From positions 69,414,496 through 69,478,495 of the forward strand of contig CM051457.1 of NCBI GenBank assembly GCA_028274465.1: a stretch of 64,000 nucleotides of DNA, in the 5' to 3' direction. The position numbers and the translations under genes are program-made. This document shows positions 33,012 through 46,128 of the stretch, piece after piece. This DNA comes from Plantago ovata. Lineage: Eukaryota; Streptophyta; Magnoliopsida; Lamiales; Plantaginaceae. Under the pieces are notes generated by a model, which saw nothing but the letters and a program-made list of their open reading frames with translations, was not told where the DNA came from and made no database searches. Each line of letters opens with the position of its first letter. Within the stretch, counting starts at the first letter, position 1.

Positions 33012-35421
33012 TCATCCTATAGCTGCGGAATTTTCCTTCAATACTTCAATCAGCTTTCTTTCTTCATTGTCGGAGAGATGTGAGGAGACAATTACAGGCT
33101 TCTTCTGATTTTCTCCTAAGTACACATACTTGAGGTGCGTAGGAAGTGGTTTCATTTCTAAGCTAGGCTCTTCAGGAAATCTACTTTCTTCCTCTTCTTC
33201 ATCTAAGGGTTCAAGTACCTCTTCTCCTGCGGGAATTTCTGGGGTGCTATCCATTATTTCAACTAGTTCCCTTGCTTCTTCGGTCATGTAGCACATCTCA
33301 GTTTGCATGGTTAGTGCCTCCTCAAGTGGTTCACGATCATCATGGCAATGATGAAATTCGGAAATCACGGAATCATAGCAATCGACAAATTTTAAATCTT
33401 CCGCGACTTTCTTATCTCCGATGCTACATCCTACCAACTCAATCTTCTCGCCCATTACCTCCATGGTTATTTTCTTGCCCTTAAGTTCAAGGCATGTGTT
33501 GGTAGTCGCCATGAACGGTCTCCCAAGTAGTACTACGTGCTCACGAATATGGCTCTTTCCCTCGTCTGCGGACTTCATTACTACAAAATCAGCTGGGATT
33601 ATCAATTTGTCCACGTTTACAAGGATGTCTTCTATTATCCCGACCGGCCTCTTCACACTTTGGTCTGCCATTTGGACGACCATATCAGTTGGTGTCAATT
33701 CTCCGAGTTCCAGGGCCTTGTACACCGAATAGGGCATTAAGTTAATGCTAGCTCCTAAGTCAAGCATTGCCTTTGTAGTTCGTCCATTCCCTAAGGCGAT
33801 GTCGATGATGAAACTTCCAGGATCCTTTTTCTTCACGGGCAATCCGGCAATTGAGTTGACCGTTTCAACCCCATTCACTTCCTTTCCTGAAGTAAGCCTT
33901 TTGTTCTTGATCTCACGGAAGAATTTCGTATAAGCTGGAATGTTTTGGATTAACTCCAAGAGAGGCACATTGACTTCCACTTTTGAGAGGCGTTGGAATA
34001 GGGGTGATTCTCGAATATCCTTCTTGGCTGGCTTGATCCGACTTGGGAATGGTACATGTGGCTTTGGAGGCACATATGGATTAGAAGATTTGTGAAGTTC
34101 CCCTGGCATAGGAGTTCCTACCTCGACCTCATCATCACCTATGTCTTCCACAGATGGTCTTGGTTCATCATTCCTTCCTGGAACTTCCTGAGGTTCTTCG
34201 GGACTTTCGCTAACCTCTTGTTCTGTGCTTGGTCCTGTATTCTCGGTCCCAGTAGATTCAACCCGTTTAGGACGCACGAAGTTAGAAATTTTGGTCATCT
34301 TGCCTCCACGGAGTAGTAGATTCACCTCTTCGCATTCATTCTCCTTGGTGGTAACAATTGGAAGTGGCTCGGGATCAGTTTCAGGTGTCACATCGGAGGA
34401 ACTGGGGTCGTCCAATTCCATGGAGTTGGGTGGCGATTCGCTCCCTACCTCGGGTGGTTCGCCCACTACTTCCAGGGGGGGGGGGGTCTTCGACTGCTTT
34501 GCCGCACCTTTCGCACTTCAACAGGCTAAGCTCCTTGATAAGTTGCTCAGTTACTTCGACCGCTTCAAAAGCCTTTTCGATGCGAAGATTGTTCTCTGCT
34601 TGCCTTGCGTGTGCTATCTCGAAAACACTCTCAATGGCTTTAATCCCTGCGTAAAATGCAAGTTCCTCCTCCTCACTGATGTCTTCGTCTTCAGAATATC
34701 CTTCGTATAATCCGTCAGTTTCGCCCTGATTTGAATATATGTTGGTGACTTCATTCGATATCATCTTCTCGGATTGTGCGGATCCATTGGCGTACTTTTG
34801 AAAGACCTTCTCTGCCTCTTCAACTGTACATTCTTCTAAACCTCCACACATCCCATCCACTTGAAGCCTAACTTCATCACGTAGTCCTCCAACAAAAAAC
34901 CAAATCAGCTCCCCGTCGTCAAACCGGTGGTGGGGGCACTCACGTTTATACAGCTCAAAACGTTCATAGGTGTCACAGAACCGCTCGTATTCTTCTTGCT
35001 TGAAGTGTTCGATCCGATTCCACAGTGCAATCGTCTCATGGTAAGGCATGAAACGTGCCAAGAACTCCTCTACTACTTGGCTCCAGGTCCTCAGTGATCA
35101 TGGTGCTAACCTTGCTATCCAAATCCTTGGTTCATATCCCAGAGCAAAAGAAAATAATTTCCTGCATAATTGGTCCTCGGTGAACCCCTTTGCTGGAACA
35201 TTTGCTATTTCTTCCTCATAGGACCTGATGAAGCTTAACGGATTCATCCCCACTCCATCTTCGAACCTCGGAATCCTTCTCACTATAGAACTCGTTACCT
35301 CATACTCCGATAACTCTTCTTCCAAGTATATAGCTGACCCTTTCCTGACTTGCGAGAACGTAGGTGTCAAGCGAGCTTTTAAGGTCGTCATACCTGGAAA
35401 TCTGGAACAGGAGTAACTCAA
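33012..35421 (-). mobile_element. gag and protease region of element D
   Basis: The gag part contains FARFMPYHETIALWNRI-like sequence, YERFELYKRECPHHRFDDGE and WFFVGGLRDEVRLQVDG. The protease shows AMLDLGASINLMPYSVYKAL and VVLLGRPFMATTNTCLEL, followed by an acidic linker (EEEEESRFPEEPSLEMKPLP) and the RT-side motif LKYVYLGENQKKPVIVSSHL. The order is typical of Athila. It has several breaks. Confidence 0.88.
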
Positions 35422-35598
35422 AACTGAAAATTAGCCTCGTTAGAAATCTCGAAAATCAAGAAAATTTCTAGATATCGAATACTACTAAGACTAGGAAAGG
35501 AGTTTTAGAAAGAGATTAAATAGGAAAACTAAAAACTACTAGAACTAGGAATTGAATGCTGAAAATATAAACAAATTAAACAGAAAAAAGGAGTATAG

Positions 35599-35616
35599 TC
35601 CCCGGCAGCGGCGCCA
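35599..35616 (-). promoter_or_regulatory. Primer binding site, tRNA-Asp type (element D)
   Basis: The minus strand reads TGGCGCCGCTGCCGGGGA, identical to element C. Confidence 0.9.
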
Positions 35617-35619
35617 ATT

Positions 35620-36891
35620 TGATGAACGTAGGATTGTCGGTTCCCAATTAATCAAATAAATTTGTTATTTAGCCAAAGACAATTCACAACTACAACGAAA
35701 ACCGTAGTGTAGCAGCAGAATAACCTCGAGTGTCGATCTCTAAGGACTATAACTAGCTTTATCTAATTTAACTTGTGAATATAAAAAAACAGACGGCTTA
35801 GCAAATGTTTTTCTTAACAGATAATGGAGATTGGTGATAGTATGGTCATTCAAAGCATAACGGGTTAATAATCATGCATAAATTCCTAACGGGTTAATAA
35901 TCATGCATAAATGTTTTTCTTAACAGATCAATGAATTATCCAGTTGTAATTATTCAACACTACGAAGATATAGATTTAGATGGATCAAAAGATAAATGAA
36001 TTGTCCAATTGTGTTCAATAATTCAACAATACGAAGATAGAGATTTAGATAGATCAAAGAAATAAAGCAATAACTCAGAGTATAATGCGCGATATAGCCA
36101 TTAGCATAATTATCAACCCTTCGCTAAGAAATCACATACTATCACCAACGAGAAGTTTAGCTACTCATAGTTGTCATGCAATCAACAGAAATCATACCAC
36201 GAATGAATGAAAACATGATGAAAGATATATAAAAATAAGTAGTAAAACTGTAAGATAGAATATTACCGAAGGTTGTCAATCTCCGAAGAATCGCGATCTT
36301 ACAAGCTCCAAACTACTAAGAAAAAGGATCTCCTAAGCTATGAACCCCCAGAACAGGCTCTGGGAAATTCCTACCTAAAACTACCGAGAAAGGTGAGAGA
36401 AAAGGTCTGGAAAAGTATGAAAAACGGAGAAAACCTGAGCAACTATATATAGGCTTCGAATTGTGTGGGGCCCCACACACCGGGCGATTCGCCTGGTGTG
36501 GGGCGATTCTCCCCACATCCCGGGCGACTCGCCCGGGAGTAATTTTCGGCCCAGAACGCGTTTTCGACGCGTTTTTGGATTTCTTCCCCTTTCCGGACTC
36601 GGTTTCTGACTTCTAGTGGCCTTCTAGCCTCCAGATTCGACCCCTAGACTTCAAATCCTATCCGGAATCTTTCAGATACTCCAAATAGGCTTCTGGAACA
36701 CCAATTCCTTGTCTACTTCAATATAATTGCCCGGAAAACCTCGTTTTTCAACCAAAACCTGTAAAATAAAAACTAAAGGGAAACGTGACACTATTCTAAT
36801 AAAATGCACTAAAATATAGCTAAATTAACATAGAGGATAGCTAAAATAGGTAAAAAAGACTTAAATGAAAGTGTAAAATACACATTCATCA
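35620..36891 (-). repeat. 5' LTR of element D, 1272 bp
   Basis: It shares termini, TATA region (near 36440-36452) and GC palindromic array (about 36463-36540) with the other Athila LTRs, and is the most diverged of them in the middle. Its right end joins copia 2 pol sequence. Confidence 0.93.
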
Positions 36892-39740
36892 AGTGCCTTT
36901 TTGTAGTGTGATTCTCTTGGATCAGATTGGAATCTTGCACACACACAAACAACATACTGAATGTCAGGTCTACTTGCTGTTAAATACAACAAGGAACCAA
37001 TGAGCTTCCTATACTTGTGTTCTTCAACACATTTATCTAATTTAGTATAGCCCAATTTGGTACCAACACTCATAGGGATCTTTCAGGTTTTTCTTCCTCT
37101 TTGATCCTAAACTTTATGAGCATTTCTTTCGCATACTTTGCTTGATATATGAATATTCCATCCTTGAGTTGCTTGAGTTGCAATCCTAGGAAATAATTCA
37201 ATTTACCCATCATACTCATTTCAAATTTGTTTGTCATGAGTTTGGCAAAATCATCACAAAGTTGCTTGTCCTTAGATCCAAATATTATGTCATCCACATA
37301 AATCTGAACTAAAAATATTTTACCATCATGGTTCATGGTAAACAAAGTTTTGTCAACTTCACCTTTCTTGAAACCATTATCCAGCAAGAACTTAGCTAAG
37401 GTATCATACCAAGCTCTTGGTGCTTGCTTTAGACCATATACAGCTTTCTGAAGCTTGTATACCATCTTGGTTTCTGAGGGAACTTCAAAGCCAGGGGGTT
37501 GTTCCAAGTAGACTTCTTCAGCAAGTTCACCATTTAAGAATGCACTTTTAACATCCATTTGATAAACAATGAAGTCATTGTGAGCAGCAAAGGCCAAGAA
37601 AAGTCTAATTACATCCAATCTTAAAACTGGTGCATAAGACTCATCATAGTCCAATCCTTCAGTCTGACAGTAACCTTGAGGAACCAAACGTGCTTTGTTC
37701 CTTGTTACTTCACCAGACTCACTCAGATTGTTTCTGAACACCCACTTTGTAACAATAGCTTTCTTGCCTTCAGCAAGAGGTACAAGTTTCTAGACTTTGT
37801 TCCTTTCAAATTGATCCAGTTCTTCTTGCATTGCCTTGATCCATTCAGAATGCTTTAAAGCTTCTTCTATGGTCTTGGGTTCAATTTCTGAAACAAAGCA
37901 AGAGAACATAGCTTCTACTTCTACGACATTTGCTTCTTCAGCAAGTCCATGAGTAGCAGATACTTTGGATCTAGTCACTTGGCGTTTGTCAATATCACCA
38001 ATCATATCCGTAGAGGGATGATCTCTAATCCATTTATTAACAGGTTTTCTGCTCTTTGGATCTGGATAAGTTTGCTCATCAACATGTGACTCTTCAGCAT
38101 GTACTTGCTCAGTACTACTTGTATTTTGTTGTGTCTCTGCTGAGATCGGTTCATCAGCAACTGCTTGTTCAGCATTGCTAGATTGTGGTAACTCATCAGC
38201 AGGCATAGGAAGTTGCATAGTTTCAGCAACATCCGGAGCAACTGCGTCTTTTGCTGGAAATTCTTTGTCATGAACTATATTTATCTTGTCATGACTTGGG
38301 GGAGGAGAGTCATTGTCAGAATCATCATTTAGTTCAATTTACTTGATTTGCCTTTGCATCAGATTCAGTTCTTTGCTCGTGTATGAGTAGCTTCTTCATA
38401 CAATCTGATATTTCTTCTTCAGCAGGCACTCCTTGTGACTTTTCGTAGAATACAACATGCACTGATTATTCGATCTTTTGTGCCTTTTTGTTGTAAACTC
38501 TATAAGCTTTACTATGCAACGAGTAACCAAGAAATATCGCTTCGTCTGTCTTTGGTTGGAATGTTCTTAAGTTTTATGTACCATTGTTAAGAACAAAACA
38601 TTTGCAACCAAATACTCTTACATGGGTGATGTTAGGAGGCCTTCCAACAAATAACTCATAGGGAGTTTTGTTGTATTCCTTAGTAATCAAACATATATTT
38701 TGAGTGTAACAGGCGGTATTAATTGCTTCAACCCAGTAAGCTTCACTTATTTCAGTGTGAGCAAGCATTGTTCTTGCAGCTTCTTTTAGGGTACGATTCT
38801 TCCTTTCAGCAACACCGTTTTGTTGTGGTGTCCAGCCTGAGGATAACTGATGTTGTATGCCTTTTGAAGTGCAATACTCAGTTATGTACTGGTTTACAAA
38901 CTCAGTACCATGATCTGTTCTTATGACTTTTACCTTTTCATTTTTCATGACTTCAAGCTTATTCAGCAAGTTAGGTATTTCAGTCCTTGTTTTAGACTTG
39001 TGTTTGATAAACACTACCCAAGTGAATCTTGAATAGTCATCTACCACCACCAGACCGTACTTATTACCTGCATAGCTTGTTGAAGAAGATTCAAACAAGT
39101 CCATGTGCAAGAGTTGTAAAGGTTTTGTAGTTGACGGTACTGCCTTGTTCTTAAAAGAAGATTTTGTTTGCTTTCCTTGCTAACATGCATTGCAAACACC
39201 ATCCTTCTTAAAAGTAACCTTAGGTAATCCAACTACAAGTGCCTTTTTAGACAGCTTATTCAGCGTCTTGAAGTTTAGGTGACTTGTTCGTTTATGCCAT
39301 AACCATGCTTTTTCAGCAAGGCAATCGTGATCTGAGACAAGGCATTTTTCAACGATTGCTAAAGACCAATCTACAGTGTACAATCCTCCTGATCTTCTAG
39401 CAACAATAATAACCTTCTTTGTCTCAAAGTCTATAAGTTTACATTCATCACTTTTGATTTTGATGAAGTAACCTTTATCAGCAAATTGACTCATGTTGAA
39501 AAGGTTAAACTTAAGATTTTTGACATAAAGAACTCCCGAAATGGTAATGCATCCTAGCTTCACGTCACCATGGCCTTTTGTAGAACCAGAGCCTCCACCA
39601 GCAAACCTTATTGTTGGACCTTTAGACCACCTTCTATAGTTTATAAGGTTATTCTTGTTGCCCGTCATGTGCTTTCCACAACCACTGTCAAAGTGCCAGA
39701 TTGCATCGTCCGTGGCTGAAGTCTGCACAATCAAGAGCAA
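36892..39740 (-). mobile_element. pol region of copia 2
   Basis: The protease-linked [12 protein letters not shown], integrase ([20 protein letters not shown]), RT ([20 protein letters not shown] and YVDDIIFGS) and the start of the RNase H-side sequence (GSLLYLTASRPDIQY) are present. There are several breaks. Confidence 0.9.
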
Positions 39741-39745
39741 ACAAG

Positions 39746-42163
39746 TTAATTATCCAATATTGGATGTCCATTAACATGTTCAAGAATATGTCCAGTGGAA
39801 ACCCAAGTCTTAAGTTTTTCAACTTTGACTTGTTTTCTACTTGCTGAGGAACTAGGAGGTTTTGAGCCGAAAGACTTTTGATTCGTGCTGATCAAATCCA
39901 CTTTCTGATGTGGTGTCTTGCTCGGTTGACCTTTTTGCTGAACATACTTTTCAGTAAGTTCTTTTCTATCAAGGTTCCTTCTAGCCCTAGCGTTTTGAGT
40001 CTTCTCAGAACTCTTAGGCTTGTTTTTGTTCATCTCTTTGAAGTATCTTTGCTGACTTTGCTTATACTCATGAAAAAGTTGACTTTGCTTGGTTTTGAAA
40101 CCGAGTCCACTTTTCGGAGAATGCTGAGCTTTTGTCTCAGCAACCTTACTTGATTCAGGTTTGTCAGCAAAGGTCTTCAGATTACTTTTAGTAATCTTGC
40201 CTTTTGACTTAACAAATTGCTTTTCAGCAACTTGTTTGGCGGAATGCTTTACAGCATCCTTTTTCTTTACAGTTTGCTTTTCAGCAACCTGTTTTCCTTT
40301 TAAAGTCTTGTTACTTTGAGTAGCAACAGCGGGCTTTACGGTTGTAGGTACTGGATTGCATTTTTCAGCAACCTTAGAATGACCAATCTGATAGAGTTCT
40401 GGTTGACCACTATCAGTTGCACGTACAAAAGTAATTGGTGATTTGTCTTTACTCAAGATTATTGCGTCATCAGCTTCATACGTTGCACCTAAACCTTCTT
40501 TCTGAGATGGATCTCTCAGATAAGAGTTTAGTTCAGTCAGCGTATTACTTGCATCAGCATAAGATTTGAAATTGATTTTCATCTTTTCATTTCTTGTATT
40601 TCAGCAAGTAACTTTAGAATTGAGGACTGATATTCTTCCAATTCTATTGCCATCTGAAAATTCTTCTCCGTAGCTTCAGCAATCAACTTCTTGAGATGCA
40701 ATATTTCAGCATCTTTTTTTCTGTCTCTTCCTTCAGCAATACGTACTTTTCAGTAGTCTGCTTGGTCAGAGTTTTAGCATTCTGTAGTTTCTCTTGTTGT
40801 TTGCTTAGAGTTTTCTCAAATCTTTCGATTTCTCCTTGAATTTTGTCAAGGTCAATCTCATCTTCACTTTCTGAGTCAGAGTCAGAGGTAGGACTGTTTA
40901 CCTGACCGGCCATGAGGCAGAATTCGTAGTTTGACACATCTGGATAAGCTTCCATAGCTATTCCACAAACTTCCTTGCCAATCTCTACGTCAAGAGTGGC
41001 TTCTTCATCTTCAGTGTCTGAGCTTTCTTCCTCACTGTCTTCGGAGCTGGTATCAATGCACAACGCATCGATTTTTGCTTGAAGCTTCTTCTTTTCTTCA
41101 GCAATAAAAGCCCTTTTGAACTTCTTCTTCTTTTCAGCAGATTTACCTTTCGGCAAAGGACAATTTGCTTTGAAGTGTCCAGGCTTTTTGCAGTAAAAGC
41201 AGAGATCATTTCCAACTGCTGGTTCTTCAGAGGAATTTGCTTGCTGAGCCTGCTTGTTCAGCGAGCTAGCCTCATTCTTGTATTTATGGTAGTTGTTACC
41301 AAGATGCTTTTTCAGCTTCTCTTTTGATTTTCGCCTTTCAAGTTCCTTACTGATGAATTTCTTCATGTTTTTAACAACTAAAGAATTTTCATCAGCGGGC
41401 TCTTTATCATTCCTCTTTTCAGAAGATGACGGCTTTGCAGCAAGAACAATGTTTTGCGATTTTTCAGCAAACAAATTTTCTCTTTGCTTTGTCTCGTAGT
41501 TGACAGTAGCAATATGAGAGAACAACTCTATTGGTGTGATGTTTGGCATTCCTTGATTGTAGTAGAAATTCTGAGTATGGATCCATTCTTGGTTCATACT
41601 TCTGATAATGGTTTTCACCTTCTCAGAATCTGAGTAAAGATTTCCAATTCCCAAAGCAGCTATCTCACTAACTAGAGTTGTGAATCTGAAGTCCAAGTCT
41701 TCCAGTGACTCATTTGTACCTTGTTTAAAGTTCTGGAACTTTAACTTCAGCACTTCGAGTTTGTTTTCCTTGGTTTTGTCAGATCCAGCACAAAGATCTT
41801 GAACCATTTTCCAAGCTTCCTTAGCAGTTTTGGCACCCCACAGTTTGCACTGTATAGTATCCGGAGTTGATCGAATGATGATGTTTCTTGCTTGGCCATC
41901 AAGACGGAATATCTTGGCTTCGTCGGAAGTCCATTCCTCTCTTGGTTTTGGAACGACAATATCAACTATTTACCTAAGATAGTTTCCTTTCCAGCTTCTG
42001 TGGTTTTATGAGGAAAACTTCTCTCAAGTTTAGTGATTTTGATATGTCCATCATTTATGACAGTAACCATCTCATCACTAATGGCCTCAAGATGTAGAAT
42101 CATGTTGTTTCGCCATTTTTCATAGTTTTCCATCTTCAGCAAGGGAGCGTCTCCTAAAGACAT
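39746..42163 (-). mobile_element. gag region of copia 2
   Basis: It starts MSLGDAPLLKMENYEKWRNN and has the same CCHC knuckle (CFYCKKPGHFKANC), acidic run, coiled coil and basic tail as copia 1. A few breaks are present. Confidence 0.9.
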
Positions 42164-42261
42164 CCTGTCAGCAAAAGACTACCAAACTGATCAAGTGAGA
42201 GTGATTTACGGAAAGCACCTAAGGGTATCTAGGTTCAGTGTTGAAGGTTAAAGAACCTCCA

Positions 42262-42273
42262 GCTCTGATACCA
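42262..42273 (-). promoter_or_regulatory. Primer binding site, initiator tRNA-Met (copia 2)
   Basis: The minus strand reads TGGTATCAGAGC two bases inside the 5' LTR. Confidence 0.95.
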
Positions 42274-42275
42274 CT

Positions 42276-43840
42276 TGTTGGTCCCTTTAAACAACAAGAA
42301 AAGACTAGGGGGGGGGGGTGAATAGTCTTTTCAAACTTTTGTCGTTTAAAAACTTTCTCTGCAAGGACTTATTACTTTTCAGTAATGAGTTTGCTGATAC
42401 TTAACTTTCTCAGCAAGTACTAGTTACTTTTCAGTAACGAGTTTTACTGATACTTAAAAACAGAGTGCGAAAGTCTTTGTACAATAAGTGCTTTGACAGT
42501 AAGTGATAGTTTCAACAAGTGAGCAGAGTGACAGTGTACAAATAGATATGCTTGCTGAAAACTAAATGCAGTAAAGTAAATCACACAAACACTTTTATAG
42601 TGGTATCTGAGAGTGGCGTAATCTCTCAACTAATCCACTTTGTCCTTTCTAGGACTGAATCCACTAAGATAAGTTTGAGGTTCCTTACAATACCTATCTA
42701 GAGAGATTCGACAGAAACCAAAGCACACTTGCTTCGTTTCCAACCTAACTAGAGAACGAAACCTTGTTCTCCACCAAACTTGGGACTTATAATCAGCAAC
42801 ACTATGCTTGATTAAGTTCCCTCGAATTTCACGCCTGAAAAGGGTGTTTATCAATTAGAGAGGTTTGGGATGAGATAACTTGATTATAACTTATTCAGCT
42901 ACAACAAGTAATCTAAGAAACAAAACTTTGAATACTTTGCAGTAAACAAGTTTGATTGTTTCTGGTGTCAAGACTTGTTCTTGTTCGAAAGAAAGAACAC
43001 CTAACTAATTTCTTAGCTGTGAATGTTCTACTTCTTCACAAGTAGTTTTTTCAAGCTTTAAGTCTTGAAACGGATCAATGGCAGTGAAAAGTATAGAAGG
43101 GTTTGAGTGTTTAAGCACAAGTGAGAGTTTGATCACGTTGTTGACACACTTCAACTCTTTGCCGGATGACCTCTGTTTATAGTGAATCAAGGGAGCCGTT
43201 TGAATTTCGAATTCTAAGGCTTTGTTCCTTAAGATGTCACTATCTTGCTTTTGTACTTTCAGCAGCGTCCTTTATTTGTCTTCTAGTCTTCATGTTCTTC
43301 GCATGCTTACTTTGCATTTAATGTTCATTTGAATGAAATTCAAATATGAACGTTGGAGCGCAAATGCAAGTACTTTCAGCAAGGAGGTCACATATATATT
43401 TCAGCAAGTGGTCAGTCTCAGTTTCAGCAAGCACAACCTACTCTGTCATTTAGATTTTCACTTATGCAAGCTGTTGCTGAAGTTTCCACTTTCTGAGCAA
43501 CATGTGCCTTTGTAGATACCATCTTCAGAAATCTTCTTTAGTCTTCAGTCTTCGAATTCTTCAAGTTTCTGAACGGTTCTAATGCTTCAATAGTTTGTTT
43601 GTGTAAACAAAGTACATCATCAGCAAATGCTTCAATAGGTTGTTTTTCTTTTCAGAAAACAAAATACATCATAAGCGGTTAAAGTAGCTAACTAGTACCT
43701 AAACTAAGTCTTCAGCAAACGTTCCTCTTTTACAATGTCCTTAAAATTTTAAATTCCTATGGACCTTAAGAGTACTAGTTACTGGACTTTCCTTAATTTA
43801 GCATGGTTAATTGCTCATCAAAATTACAAGTTTCCTAACA
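42276..43840 (-). repeat. 5' LTR of copia 2, 1565 bp
   Basis: On the minus strand it starts TGTTAGGAAACTTG at 43840 and ends ACCAACA at 42276. It carries only about two units of the U3 tandem repeat that is expanded in copia 3. Confidence 0.94.
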
Positions 43841-44015
43841 ATCTCAATTTCACTTTCATCATCTGAATCTGAGTCAGTGTTAGGAGAATTTACCTGATCC
43901 GCCATGAGATAGAATTCCATGTTTGACACGTCTTGAAATGCTTCCATAGCGATTCCACAAACTTCTTTTCCAAATTCAACGTCCATGGTTGATTCTTCTT
44001 CAGTGTCTGAATCTT
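43841..44015 (-). mobile_element. gag fragment of copia 4 (left piece)
   Basis: 175 bases encode the acidic gag segment around MDVEFGKEVCGIAMEAFQDV. They continue the gag segment ending at 50277, on the other side of element E. Confidence 0.88.
44011..44015. repeat. Left target duplication ATCTT of element E
   Basis: ATCTT directly precedes the LTR at 44016 and directly follows the LTR end at 50276 (50277-50281). This is the 5-bp duplication expected of an LTR retrotransposon. Confidence 0.95.
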
Positions 44016-45327
44016 TGATGAACGCGCGGATGTCGTGCTCCGAGCAAATCAAATAAATTTGTTATTTAGCCAAAGGCAATCCACAACTACAACAAAAACC
44101 GTAGTGTAGCAGTAGAATGACTCGAGTGTCGTTCACTCAGGACTATAACTAGCTTTATCAAATCTAATTTAGAATATAAAAACAGCAGACATATGACAAA
44201 AGGGGTTTCTAGCAGATAATGAAGATTGGTGATAGTATGATCCTTCAAAGCATAACGGGTCGATAATCATGCATAAATTCCTCGGTCTTGCATGGAGATC
44301 TTTGATCAATCTAATGTCCTGTTGCAATTATTAAGCACTACGAATATAATGGGTCTCACAAGTCAATCACTATTGTCCTATTGTGTTCCGTAATTATTCA
44401 ACACTACGAAGATAAACTCGCGTACAGGTCGACGAGGGTCCAATTGTGCATAATAATTAATACAACATACGAGAATTTAGGCTATGCCTGATCAACGAAA
44501 TAAAGCAATAACACGGAGTATAATGCGCGATATAGCCATTAGCATTATTATCTTCCCTTCGCTAAGAATTCACATACTACCACCAACGATAAGTTTAGCT
44601 ACTCATAATAGGCATGCAATTAACAAAAATCATAGAAGAAAACATGTTGAAAGATATAATAAAATAAGTAGAATAAACTGTAAGATACAAAGTTACCGAA
44701 GGTTGTCAATCTCCGGAGAATTGCGATCCTACAAGCTCCAATCCGCTATGAAAAAGTGTCCCCTAAGCTACGAACCCCCAGAACAGGCTCTGGGAAGTTC
44801 CTACCTAAAACTACAGAGAGAGGTGAGAAAGTAGGTCTGGAAAAGTATGATTTCCGGAGAAAACTGAGCAACTATATATAGGCCTCGAAATACTATGGGG
44901 CGGTTCGCCCCACACACCGGGCCGTTCGCCCGGTGTGGGGCGGTTCGCCCCACATCTGGGGCGGTTCGCCCCGGAGAGTTTTTCGCGGAATTCCGCATTT
45001 TCGACGCGTTTTTGGATTTCTTCCCCTTTTCGGATCGGTTTCTGACTTCTAGTGGCCTTCTAACCTCCCGATTCGGCCCCTAGACTCCAAATCCTATCCG
45101 GAAACCTTCAGATACTCCAAATAGGCTTCTGGAACACCAATTCCTTGTCAACTTCAATATAATTGCCCGGAAATCTTCGATTTTCAACCGAAACCTGTAA
45201 AATAAAATCTAAAGGGAAACGTGACACTATTCTAATAAAATGCACTAAAATATAGCTAAATTAACATAGAGGATAGCTAAAATAGGTGAAAAAGACTCGA
45301 ATGAAAGTGTAAAATACACATTCATCA
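44016..45327 (-). repeat. 3' LTR of element E, 1312 bp
   Basis: Termini TGATGAATG and GTTCATCA on the minus strand. TATA-like CTATATATAG near 44873-44882 is followed by a four-unit GC palindromic array (44895-44976). The 5' LTR has three units. Confidence 0.95.
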
Positions 45328-45342
45328 AACTCCCCAAACCGA
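45328..45342 (-). promoter_or_regulatory. Polypurine tract of element E
   Basis: The minus strand reads GGTTTGGGGAGTT directly before the 3' LTR. Confidence 0.75.
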
Positions 45343-45944
45343 ACCTTTGCTTGTCCTCAAGCAACTAAGCTAGACTCTAATGGAAAAAACATGCAAGACA
45401 CAAAATGGAGTCTCATGCCAAATAAAGTGAACTAATCTACTGAATCTACCAAAAAACATATGAACAAGAACCATATAAATCAAAGCATGAATATAGGTTG
45501 AAGAATACCTCGATTGACTTATACACATCCACATAAGCACTTATGTCAAGGCAAGATAGTCTCTCGTAACATTCTCTACCTGGACCTAGTCAGTGACGAC
45601 GTAATGAAGCATGCTAAGATACGAATGGTTGCCCCGTGCCTATGAAACTGAGGACTTACTGCTGTTCCACCATGTTAAGACTTTCCCTCAAAGAGGTCGA
45701 ACCAGTACTGGCTCTCATCAAACGAAGGAGGGTTCCCTATAAAAGAAAACACTCCCCTATTCTACCCATCTCTCAAGTAAAGTCTTAAGCTATTCACCAC
45801 TTCCTGAATGGCAGGACGAGGGTGGTCTAGAACAGATGACACTCAAGAACAAAAGACAAAAAATAGAAAATTACAACACGATTACGAACATTACAAGAAT
45901 TGGAAAATGAGACACAACACTTTGCTAAACTGCTATTTTGGCTT
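45343..45944. other. 3' untranslated region of element E
   Basis: Non-coding. It is the part that element B lacks, since similarity to B begins near 45915. I see no gene. Confidence 0.6.
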
Positions 45945-46080
45945 TCTTTTTTGGACCCTTTCTTTGCTTTTTTGGGGTCTTTTCTTTTCTTTTTCTTTTT
46001 TTCTTTCCAGATTCTTTTTTTTCTTTTTCTCTTTTTTTTCTGGAATTTTTTTTTTCTCTTATTTTTTTCGATTTTTTCCT
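45945..46080 (-). repeat. Long homopurine tract (minus strand) in element E
   Basis: About 135 bases are nearly all T and C on the plus strand. It is the homologue of 21575-21716. Confidence 0.85.
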
Positions 46081-46128
46081 AGCCAGCAGTAGCATAACAA
46101 AAAGAGAAACAAAATGACTCACACGACT

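Larger units (their letters stand above)
31608..36891 (-). mobile_element. Athila-type Gypsy element D with RT and RNase H, truncated
   Basis: It has an LTR (35620-36891), a tRNA-Asp primer site, gag, protease, reverse transcriptase and RNase H. It stops just after the RNase H part, where the LTR of element C begins. Its LTR belongs to the same family as those of B, C and E, but its gag is clearly different. It could represent the autonomous partner of that family. It is broken, with several breaks. Confidence 0.87.
36892..43840 (-). mobile_element. Copia element, probable SIRE/Maximus (copia 2), 3' part missing
   Basis: It has a 5' LTR (42276-43840), a tRNA-Met primer site, gag and most of pol. 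It is cut in RT/RNase H where element D begins, and its RNase H end, spacer, post-pol region and 3' LTR are not in the window. It is close to copia 1 and 3. It inserted in the gag region of copia 4. It is broken, with a number of breaks. Confidence 0.92.

Noticed and set aside
27183-36891. Three Athila LTRs in a row as an array made by unequal crossing-over
   Set aside because: The interiors between them end at different points (protease, after RNase H) and D has a different gag. Nested insertion plus one deletion fits better.
45808-46092. Phe/Ser-rich open frame on the plus strand that looks like a membrane protein
   Set aside because: It is a direct read of the homopyrimidine tract in element E, antisense to the element. 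The composition alone explains the hydrophobicity.
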